Positions 53,372 through 62,900 of a stretch of DNA of 64,000 nucleotides are shown piece after piece (the first letter of the stretch is position 1; each line of letters opens with the position of its first letter). The notes under the pieces are model-generated. The model was not told where the DNA came from. It was given only the letters and a program-made list of their open reading frames with translations, and ran no database searches. The DNA comes from Fibrobacterota bacterium (GTDB lineage Bacteria; Fibrobacterota; Chitinivibrionia; Chitinivibrionales; Chitinispirillaceae): contig JAEZKC010000072.1 of NCBI GenBank assembly GCA_023436205.1, positions 87,825-151,824 on the forward strand, read 5' to 3'. The translations under genes were made by a program, and so were the position numbers.

Positions 53372-55015
53372 TCAGGGGCCGAACCTCACAAAAGGAATTT
53401 CACCCTTCTGATTCAGATACGAAAGCCTGATCCATTCCGGTCTGCGCGGGATATCGGACATTTCTATCTGGTCCATCATACCCTGAAAAAACCAGCCCTT
53501 TCTTCCATCCACTTCGCTTCTGCGGCCGATTTCCACATCGAAGCTGATGTTTCGGGGCAGGGTGTCATAATTGATGCTTATTGTACTGTCAACGCAAATA
53601 CCATTTACATACAAATACATCGCCGTATCGTTTCTGATGCCAGTCAGATGAGTCCAGGTCTGTTTGGTGAAGGGGTGTTTTGTATGGTGCCAGCCTGCTG
53701 AGGGAAGGTCACTGTAATCGTTAAATGCCCAGTTGAAATCCTGCAGTTTCAGATGATATTGATAGTTGCCTTTTCCGATAATTTGGCGGTTGCTTTCCAC
53801 GCTGTCGGCTGAAATCCATAGAGAAATGGTGAATTGCCCCTTAAACGGGAAATCAAGCTTACTTTTTGCGGTTCCGTCAAGGAGTATGAAAGACGATGTT
53901 CCGTTGAAACGTCGTCCTCTGCCGGCAATACCCTGTGCAGTGGTCATATCTGCCGATGTGCCGTTGTATCCGTTTGCAGTCGCATCGGCAGTGATTTCAT
54001 CCCCTGTTTCGGCTAAATGGTAAACCCCCTGAAATCCCTCTGAAGTCTCAAACACGGCAGAACTGTTGGAGGCATCGGAACAGTTTTTATTGCCCCAGTT
54101 AATCAGTACATACTGAGTGCTGTCCTGTGGTTTTAATTCATCTACCCTTACCCAGATGACTGCCTGTTGATTCAGCGCATCCCAGCTTTCTATTTCATAA
54201 GGAAGCGCGGATCCGTCGGGTTTGGTGAATCGTATGTCCTCACCCTGAGGTCTGGCAGTGGAGAAGTTGAAATTGACTGAATTCAATTGAATCAGTATTG
54301 GAAATTTCGTCAATAATTCCTTTGTATCAGCGCCGGATGCTGCTGTGTTCAGGAAAACTTTACGGGACTGTGTCCAACCATCTGAAGGGGCAGTAACACT
54401 TTCACCCGGCCCAACGAACAGATCTTTAACTATGATGTCGGAAGGTTTTGAATTGTCGCTTTTTGTAAATAACAAGGTAACCGAGCCATGGGGGACGGTG
54501 ATGGAAATCTGGGAAACAGCCTGACTCAGAGGTACGATAATGTCGGTGCCTTCGATATACAGAAAGCCATTTTGAATGTTGCCTAAGTAATCAAGGCTGA
54601 CAGTGATTTCGCCGGGGACTTCAAGCTCAGCCTCAGGCAGAGGTGTCGTGTCTTTGTTTAAGTTGATGTTTTTAATCAGGACACTGGTGTTGTTTTTGAA
54701 ATCGACGGCATACAGCGAGTAGTTCCCGGTATCTGGAAGCTGCAGTTGATAGTTGCCGTTATCGTCGGTCGTGTCGATAGTGGATTTGGGAAGTGCTCCG
54801 TCGGTAACAGGGTTGTAGTTCTGTGGAAATAGCCTCACCAGCACTTTTTCAGCGCCATTGCCGTCTGCATCGGTGACCTTGCCGTATACAACAGGATTTC
54901 CCCCTCTGGTGCCTCCACCTGCCACCGGACTGGAACAGCGCAGCGCGGCTAGCAGGGTGACAGTTACAAGCAGTACGACAAAGCGGAGGTCTTTTTGCTG
55001 CAAATTGAAATTCAT
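53372..55015 (-). CDS. Surface lipoprotein with carboxypeptidase-regulatory-like, DUF2341 and LamG domains (second copy)
   Basis: 547 residues. Leader with LLAALRCSS; the cysteine near residue 27 is the likely lipid-attachment site, again with Arg before it. A glycine-rich linker (PVAGGGTRGGNPV), a carboxypeptidase-regulatory-like unit (YGKVTDADGNGAEKVLVRL) and a second beta-sandwich up to about 215 follow. Then DUF2341 (FPILIQLNSVNFNF, YEIESWDALNQ, IWVRVDEL) and LamG (GVYHLAETGD, FTISLWISADSV, YLYVNGICVDSTI, MMDQIEMSDI). It matches the protein at 24798 in order and length over the last 340 residues; the N-terminal parts differ more, as would suit different signals. Its ATG overlaps the regulator's stop (ATGA). 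GAGGTGA ribosome-binding site inside the regulator gene. Confidence 0.82.
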   Translation of the reverse strand: MNFNLQQKDLRFVVLLVTVTLLAALRCSSPVAGGGTRGGNPVVYGKVTDADGNGAEKVLVRLFPQNYNPVTDGALPKSTIDTTDDNGNYQLQLPDTGNYSLYAVDFKNNTSVLIKNINLNKDTTPLPEAELEVPGEITVSLDYLGNIQNGFLYIEGTDIIVPLSQAVSQISITVPHGSVTLLFTKSDNSKPSDIIVKDLFVGPGESVTAPSDGWTQSRKVFLNTAASGADTKELLTKFPILIQLNSVNFNFSTARPQGEDIRFTKPDGSALPYEIESWDALNQQAVIWVRVDELKPQDSTQYVLINWGNKNCSDASNSSAVFETSEGFQGVYHLAETGDEITADATANGYNGTSADMTTAQGIAGRGRRFNGTSSFILLDGTAKSKLDFPFKGQFTISLWISADSVESNRQIIGKGNYQYHLKLQDFNWAFNDYSDLPSAGWHHTKHPFTKQTWTHLTGIRNDTAMYLYVNGICVDSTISINYDTLPRNISFDVEIGRRSEVDGRKGWFFQGMMDQIEMSDIPRRPEWIRLSYLNQKGEIPFVRFGP

Positions 55016-55863
55016 GACTTCACCTCGTTTTTATCATCGGAGAAGGGAAAGAGCTGCAGGTTGAGCTGAAATACCTTCTCTGCAGGGGTATTCTCGTCGG
55101 CCACCATGTTGAGAACCTCTTCAGTGAAAGAGCGCATGCGCAGTTTAATCTTTTCGTAGAGATCCGCGCTGCAGGAAAGAGTAAGACCCTGAATTTCTCT
55201 CTTGTCGCTTGGAAACCGCTCTATGGACTGGAGCCCATGCTCGATCATCTCTTTATGATAATTTTTCAGAGATAGTGATTGGACCTGGCTTTCGGAGGAG
55301 ATAACCTTGTCCCTTGAACGCCAGGTGCCAGACTCATCCTGGTAGATGAGATCAAGCTCTTTAAGAAGATCTATAGATTTGCGGACCTTGTGAGGAGTGA
55401 TTTGTGGAGTTATCGCTTCGGCAATAGCCTCCGGGTTTTCACCCATTCCCATCTCCGTTACCATCTCGCGTACCACCGCGTGATACCAGTTGGAGAAGTA
55501 TTCGTACTGCTTGGCCGACAGCATCTTGACCTGTGATTTGCCGCGCAGTCGCACCAGTTCTCCAAGCAGCAGATTTTTACTGCTGTCTTCTTTACTGTTG
55601 TTGAACTGCACCAGCATGGAGAAGTAGGCGGTTTCCTTCTGGGTCAGACTCATGGCATCCGCGTACTTCTGCATGGTGGCAAGCGTGAGGTTCTGGCGCC
55701 CGGAGAGAATATCCTTCAGAAGGCTTGGGGCAACGGACGCCCGCTGGGCAAAGGAGCGGTAAGTGAAATCTCTGGTGCTGCTCTTCTTATGGTTATAATA
55801 ATCCAGGAGAAAGAGCCGGTAATCCAGGTATTCAAAGATATTTATGGTTTTTTTTCGTCTCAC
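55012..55863 (-). CDS. TIGR02147-family regulator (second copy)
   Basis: 283 residues. N-terminal segment FEYLDYRLFLLDYYNHKK, FTYRSFAQRASVAPSLLKDI and LSGRQNLTLATMQKYADAMS form the predicted helix-turn-helix. The remainder (AKQYEYFSNWYHAVVREM, KVRKSIDLLKELDLIYQDE, IQGLTLSCSADLYEKIKLRM) matches TIGR02147/DUF4423. Aligns end to end with the regulator at 26426; both share the YRSF and SG(K/R)xNLT positions. First gene of a two-gene unit with the lipoprotein at 53372. A weak CGAAC-type promoter may lie at 55960-56010, in which case the module would fall under the same control as the lyases. The DNA target is unknown. Confidence 0.87.
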   Translation of the reverse strand: MRRKKTINIFEYLDYRLFLLDYYNHKKSSTRDFTYRSFAQRASVAPSLLKDILSGRQNLTLATMQKYADAMSLTQKETAYFSMLVQFNNSKEDSSKNLLLGELVRLRGKSQVKMLSAKQYEYFSNWYHAVVREMVTEMGMGENPEAIAEAITPQITPHKVRKSIDLLKELDLIYQDESGTWRSRDKVISSESQVQSLSLKNYHKEMIEHGLQSIERFPSDKREIQGLTLSCSADLYEKIKLRMRSFTEEVLNMVADENTPAEKVFQLNLQLFPFSDDKNEVKS

Positions 55864-55959
55864 GCGCTCATGCCTTAGTAAACCAGTTTGGAGGTAATCT
55901 CATTCTGGAGATCCAGAATATGGAAAAATACGAACAATACCTCTCTCAATACAAAGATT

Positions 55960-56010
55960 TTAATAAGTTATAGCTTAATTCACATTTACCTGCATTCAAA
56001 TTTTCCGAAC
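55960..56010 (-). promoter_or_regulatory. Possible CGAAC-type promoter of the regulator gene at 55012
   Basis: TTTTCCGAACA with CGAAC at 56006-56010 stands 40 bases from a TTAATA -10 candidate (55960-55965), the same total distance as in the short-spacing promoters. The -35 box does not match. Confidence 0.35.
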
Positions 56011-56036
56011 ACCATCTACACATTTCACCCTATTTA

Positions 56037-56523
56037 TTTGTTTGGATCAGTGCCGCGCCTCTTTGGCTGGACTGATCCGTTTCAAATTTTTTAGTGATTT
56101 TGATCATCTGCAGCTGTCGGTAGTCGTCACCAGCTTCAAACCGAAGCGGATAGGTGCCGCTGGCAAGACCTCTGGTTCCGGTGTTGAACCGCTGCTCCCC
56201 ATCACTTTTCCTGCTCTCTTCGATAGTACTGAAGACATTTCCCTTCAAATCGAACAATCGAATTTGAACGGTGCTGCTGGTTTGGAGAAAATACCTGATC
56301 GCGATAGCGGATTGCATGGAAACGGCGGAAAACGTGTTGCAAATTGCTCCGAAATCGGAATGGCTGCAGTCGAAAGTCCATCCTTGATGACCACCAGATC
56401 AGGTGTGAAGCGCTGGATGATATTTTCTGCATACGCGATCCAAACATTGCCCTGTGCATCGACTGTGATTTCGCCCGGCAAAGAGAGACTGCGTGTAAGT
56501 GCAAAAATGAGATTTCCGGTCAC
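56037..56523 (-). pseudogene. Frameshifted remnant of an NHL/SMP-30-like protein with a FlgD/Por-like tail
   Basis: Two overlapping frames hold the two halves of one protein end. One (from 56523) encodes LPGEITVDAQGNVWIAYAEN, the signature of a repeat blade in two-component propellers or SMP-30 proteins. The other (to about 56030) encodes IAIRYFLQTSSTVQIRLFDL then KGNVFSTIEE and GLASGTYPLRFEAG, a typical C-terminal sorting domain. The switch lies around 56320-56400. In-frame stops precede the first half, so the bulk of the gene is gone. Confidence 0.7.
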
Positions 56524-56530
56524 AAACTGT

Positions 56531-56928
56531 CAGTATTCAGACCGAAAAAGTTACAGACGTCAGTTCCTTACAAGTTTAAGGACTTTTTTGATTGTAACTA
56601 CTAAGGCGGCCACCCTTCCTTCTGATCTTCAAAAGATTACCTCTCCAAATCTGAAAGATGACTGGAAATGGTATTGATATACAGGGGACTTTGATCAATT
56701 AACCGTTAGGTTGGCTTCGGTTAACTCTCTAATATTTACTATCTTGTGGGCTTTTGCTAACGAATTGCTTTATATTATAAATGATACTACAAAAAGGAGA
56801 AAATTAGCCGATTTACGAAGCTTTTCTCTAATGTCTTAGTTAGTTATAGACAGATAGAAGTTTTGTTCTTATAATATATAGACTGCGAAATTCCTTATGT
56901 AAAATGTTGATTTCCGGAGTGAATCGAA
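56531..56928. other. Leader of the giant repeat protein
   Basis: No gene. A+T-rich, with -10-like TATATTAT (about 56770) and TTATAATATA (about 56870). No CGAAC or CTGTACT element is visible, so this gene is probably outside the pectin regulon. Confidence 0.45.
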
Positions 56929-59900
56929 ATGACATTTAAAACTCATAATTTGCATGCAGAGGTATCCTACAGTACTCCTGCCTTGTGTTTTCAATGTCAA
57001 AAACCGGGACTTGTGATATTTAAGCGAAACTTAGTTTTGCTATCTATCCTCTACATTCTGATTTTGCCTCTATTTAACTCGTTAGCAAACGCCGCTACTT
57101 ACGGAACGAGACAGAACGGTAACTGGAACGATCCCAACACCTGGTCAACTGCCGGTTGCTGGGGTGGAGCTGCCGCTTCCTTTCCTGGAGCTTCGGACAG
57201 TGTTCGTCTCTGCCATAGTGTTACCCTGACAGCTGATGCTGCCTGTGCGGGCCTGTCCCATAACAGCATGGAAACGATAGCGTTAGGCAATTATAATCTG
57301 ACAATCAACGGAAATGTTTCAATTACCTGCACTCAGCCAACTGTTACCTCAACTGGTGGTTATATAATCCTGGCTGGAGCAAATAAGGTGTTTACTTATG
57401 GCTGTGATGGGAATAACTTGACTATTCCGAGGCTAAGGCTTGGTTCCAGCACCATGACTATGAAAAACACTGCTGCCACGGGTAGAATCATTGTTTCTGT
57501 AGATTTTGATATGAATAATCATACCGGCTTTACCCACGATGGTGGAAATGTCGAGGTCACCGGGACGATTTCAAATGTATCAAACATGAACATGGCTTAT
57601 ACAGGAACACCTATTTTCCGTTATTCCGGTGGAGGTACGATCGCGGGTGGTACTTATTATAACCTGACTACTCAAACTGCAGCGGTTACCATTCCATGTG
57701 GAGTTACAGTTACCACTGCCGGCACTTTTACCAACAGCACTACTCTGACCGGGGCGACAGGTGCAGGAAAGTGGGCAAGGATAGTAAACAGTTCGGCTGT
57801 TTCCAATTCCGGTACGATCGGATCAGGCACAACCTATCTTGCCTTGTCAGGTACCATCTCCGGGGGCACTGTTTTAGGTAGCGGTGTGAATGTGCTCCAG
57901 AATAGTGCACAGGCAGCAACGTGTCTGGTTTCTACAGACTATTTCTGGGATGCCGATGGCGCAACGGCTGGAATTCAGGGCGGCTCAGGCACTTGGGGAA
58001 CGGACAACTGGTGGACTAATGATAATGGCGTCAGCAGAGTAGCCTGGCCGGGAGCGGGAAAAAGTGCCACCTTCACTACTTCAAGCGGAACCTATACTGT
58101 TATTGTCAACGGCACCCAGAATGTGGATAGCATTTCCGCATTGAGCAATGGATACACCCTGAGCGGGGGAACTATAAATTTCGGTTCAAAGAATGGAATC
58201 TATGTAGCCAGTGGTAAGAAAATCACAATCAGCTCGGTTATCAATGGTACTGCCGGTCTGGGGGTGTATGGACCCGGTGAAGTGGTTCTGGAGGGCAATA
58301 ACACCTTCACGGGAGCTTCGACTATATACGATGGCAAACCTAAACTGGTTCACGCCAATGCTCTGGGAGCAACCAGCGGGGCAACAACAGTGAATAACAG
58401 TGCCTGTGTTCAATTATCAGGTACTAGCACAACCTTTGCCGCAGAACAGCTGTACATAAATGGTGTTGGCTCCGGTTCAGGAGTTGTAAGAACTCCCATT
58501 GATGGAGTAAATGATAATGTGGTCTGGCAGGGTAAACTGACCATGCAGAGCGCAAGTACTATTGGTGCTACGGAAGCTGCAGACGTTCTGACTGTTTCAG
58601 GGATTATTGAAGGTGCTTATCCGTTGAACACAATAGGGTCTGGAACTGTCATTCTCTCGGGTGCCAACACATTTACCGGTCTCACTACTGTCCAGGGGGG
58701 CGTCCTCAGGTTAACCAATGCAAGTGCTCTCGGAACTACCGCATCCGGGGTGACTGTTACCGAAGGGGCTAGAATCGAACTTGCAAACAATATTACTATT
58801 ACCGGTGAAACTGCCACTCTTCCTTATGGTGATGGAGGAAATTTCCGGGGTACTCTGCAATCGGAGAGCGGAAATAATACCTGGGCCGGACCAGTTACAC
58901 TGGGAGCCAATCTGGTGCGGGTGGGAGCCCAGTCGGGAACTTTGACCATCAGTGGAGTTATAGATGACGGGGCAAATTCCTATGATATTGTTATTTCCAA
59001 TACATCAGGTACCACTGTCTTTAGTGGGGTGAATACTTATAATGGCAGTACCAGAATTTACAGGGGTACTCTAAAAATTGCCGGGGGTGATAATCGTCTT
59101 CCCACTGGTACAGAGTTGGTTTTAGGTAACACCACCAATTCTGATGGTATTTTGGACCTTAATGGTTACAATCAGACTATTGCAGCTCTAAAGATAGATG
59201 ACCCCTCCAGAATTAACAGTCAGGTTCTGAATAACGGTGCTTCAGCTTCTACGCTTACTGTAAATAGTAGTAGTGATCATTCATATAACGGTATAATCGG
59301 GGGTGGAACTGGTTCTCTGGCTTTTACAAAATCAGGAACAGGAACTCTGACTCTTGGCGGAGTCAATTCCTTTACCGGTATCACTACGGTAAATGCCGGT
59401 ACCCTGGTTTTCTCCAGCAGCGGATCGGTTTATTCTGGAGGAACTTCTTCTGGAAGTATCGTCATAAATAACGGAGGAACGGTTCGTCTTGACCGGCAGG
59501 ATTTCATGGGAGCCCATACTGCCGTTCCTGCTGCAGCGTTTACAATTAATTCCGGAGGTACCCTTGCTTCCAACGGCTACTTCAATACTCTTAATAACCT
59601 GACCCTCTCCGGCGGAACACTCTACTGTAACGGCGGTGCTGCTTTTTGGGGCACGTTCGCTCTCAAGGGTACAGTATCAGCAAATGGAACCGCAGCTTCC
59701 AACATCAGCACCGGTGGAGGAAGTGATAATTTTGTCATGATCGGTACCAATGTCGCAGGGGGAGCCACCATCTTTAATGTGGCAGACAATGTGGCGGGCA
59801 ATGACCTGGTGGTGTCAACTGTACTTACCGATAACAAAGAGGTCTCCAACCCCTATGCCAGTGTCGCCAGTAATTTGACCAAGAGCGGTGCCGGAACCAT

Positions 59901-62900
59901 GGTGCTCAGTGCCGTAAATATCTATACTGGTACTACCACCGTTTCTGGCGGTACACTCACTGTTAGTGGCTCCCTCTCCTCCTCCAGTGTAGTGACCGTT
60001 CAGTCCGGGGCCACGCTGGCGGGAAGCGGGACAGCCGCAGGGGCGGTATCAGTTGTCAGTGGCGGCGTTGTAGCACCAGGAAACAGCAGCACAGCAACAT
60101 TGTCAACCGGTGTCCTCACCCTCAATTCCGGTTCCATATTGAATTTCGAGCTGGGTACCTCCAGTGACAAGATCGCGGTTACCGGTAATCTTGATCTGAA
60201 TTCCACCATAAACATCACTGCCGCTGCAGGATTCGGCGTGGGGGCTTATCAGCTGTTCACCTATAGTGGTTCCTATTCCGGAACAGGTTTAACCGTGGGG
60301 ACATTGCCCGCAGGGTATGAGGTGGCTTCCATTACTTATACCGGGAATCAGGTGGTTGTCAACATCACATACAATACGCCTCAGGTGGTAACGCTTTCGC
60401 CGGCTGATGATGTTACCTCTGCATCTATCAAGAGCCCGCTGGTAATTACATTCGATAGAGATGTAGTGATAGGAAGCGGAAATGTAACTATCAAGCGTAC
60501 ATCTGATAATTCAGTTTTTGAGCAGTTCGCGGTAACCAGTTCCCGCGTGGCAGTTGACAGTGTCATAAACGATTTTGAAACCGGCAATGAAAACATGATC
60601 ACTGGAACTGCAGCGCAATGGACTACTCAAACAGCTTTTCAAAACAGCGGTTCTGTTGTCCTCAGTCTTGCAGCCGACAATCATTCCAGAATCGTGGTCC
60701 CGAGCCTGGATTGGTCAGCTTATGATTCACTGATAATGTGGGTATATACAACTCAATCCGGCTTGGATGCAAAACCGTTTATTGTATCGGGGCCAAGCAG
60801 CACCTGGGCCGATCCGGCAATTAAGAGCCTCACCCAGAATGGCTGGACCCGTTTAATGATGAGTTTAACTGCCGCGGGTATAACCAGAAGTGATATCAGG
60901 GGATACGGGGTAAGGATTGGAACAACAGGTGGCCAGTTCTTTGTTGATAGAATCAGCTTGAAGCGCAGTGCAAGTCGTACAGTCACCATCATTCCCTCGA
61001 ATTCATTTGCCGCCAGTACAGGCTATTATGTGCAGATTGACAATACCGCTTTTAAAACGCCATCCAATGCTTACTACGCTGGAATAAGTTCCACCACGGG
61101 CTGGAATTTCACCACCGGCTCCCGTCATTTTACCTGGGATGACAATACTGCTGCAGGATACACATCACCTGCCAGCGGTACCTGGGGTACCGACAATTTC
61201 TGGTCACCCACCGGAACTCAGCTCTTTGCCTGGCCCGGTAGCGGACACACTGCCACCTTTGCCGGAACCAATGGCACCTATACGGTAAGTGTAAACAGCA
61301 TTCAGGGGGTGGACAGTATAGCGTTTCTGAATACCGGTTACACGGTGACTGGGGGAACTCTAGAGTTGAGTGGAGAAAAGTCCATCAACGCGGCTGTGGA
61401 TGCAACTATTAATTCAGTGATAAGCGGAACTGCAGTCAACAAATACGGAAGCGGGGTACTGACTTTGGGAGGTGGCAACACCCATACTGGTCTTGCCACT
61501 GTAAATGCAGGTGCTCTGAATATCAGGCATGCTGATGCTTTAGGTTCTGGCAGTTCAGGGACAGTAGTGGCTTCAGGAGCAGCTTTGGAACTGCAGGGAG
61601 GAGTCACCTACACAGCAGAACCCCTCACTCTTAATGGAACCGGAATTTCCAATGGCGGAGCTTTACGTAATATTAGCGGCACCAATACCTGGCAGGGTAC
61701 TATTAATCTTAACAGCGCCTCCAGTATACATACTGACATCAATGATATTTATCTTTCTGGAATCATCAGTGGCAGCGGTTCTTTGACCAAAACGGGAATC
61801 GGACGGATGAAGCTGTTTGGTACAAATACCTATACTGGTCTGACAACGATCTCCGGCAGGGATATAATACTATGTAATGTAAGCGGACTGGGAGCGACAT
61901 CGTCGGGAACTGTAGTGAACAGCGGAGCTGCACTGACTCTTGCTGGTTCAACCATCGAAGTTCCGGATAACTCAACCTACGCCGCCGAACCGCTTACACT
62001 CAATGGCACCGGATACAGTACCGATGGTGCTATGCGCATGGGAACAGGGGATATTATCACATCCACTTGGGCCGGCCCCATTACTCTTGGCAGTGCAGCT
62101 TCCATAGGGGTGACCGATGCTGGGGATGTTTTGACAATTAGTTCTGTGATAAGCGGCGGGTTTTCGTTGACAAAATACGGCTCTGGAACGCTTCTGCTTA
62201 CCAATGCCAATACCTATACAGGGCCCACCACCATCAGCGCAGGTACCCTGCAGATTGGAAACGGGGCAACCGGTTCCATCGTGGGAAATATTGTAAATAA
62301 CTCCGCCCTGGTGTTAAACAGAACGGGTTCAATCACCATAGCCGGCGACATATCCGGTACCGGTATTCTTGTCAAGAACAACAATGGTACTCTCACTTTG
62401 TCGGGTACAAATACATACAGCGGGACTACAACAGTCAATGGCGGTGCTTTGATTGTAAACGGTTCCATCGCTTCCAGTGTCACAACTACAAAGAGCGGTG
62501 CCACACTTGGTGGGAACGGAACCACCGGTGCGGTTACTGTCGAAAATGGTGGTATTCTCTCTCCGGGAGATAATGGAACCGGTACTCTTTCCACCGGGGA
62601 CCTGGTCCTTAACAACACTTCAATTCTGCAGTTTACCCTTGGAACTTCTTCCGATCTGGTGGCGGTTACCGGTAATCTTACTCTTGATGGACTGCTGAAC
62701 GTGACCGCAGGTGTGGGATTTGGTGTAGGTAATTATACCCTGTTTACTTATTCAACATCTATTATTAACGGTGCAATCGATCTGGGTACCATGCCTGCAG
62801 GTTACTCTTATACTATTAGCGCTGCAGCGGGTATTGTCACTCTGGAAGTAGCTCCTGCTCAAGGAGATTACATCTGGGATATTGCAACTGATAATGGTAT

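Noticed and set aside
53372..55015. LamG lipoprotein as a pectin-degrading enzyme
   Set aside because: DUF2341 and LamG parts are binding-type folds; no catalytic motif of a lyase, esterase or hydrolase is visible.
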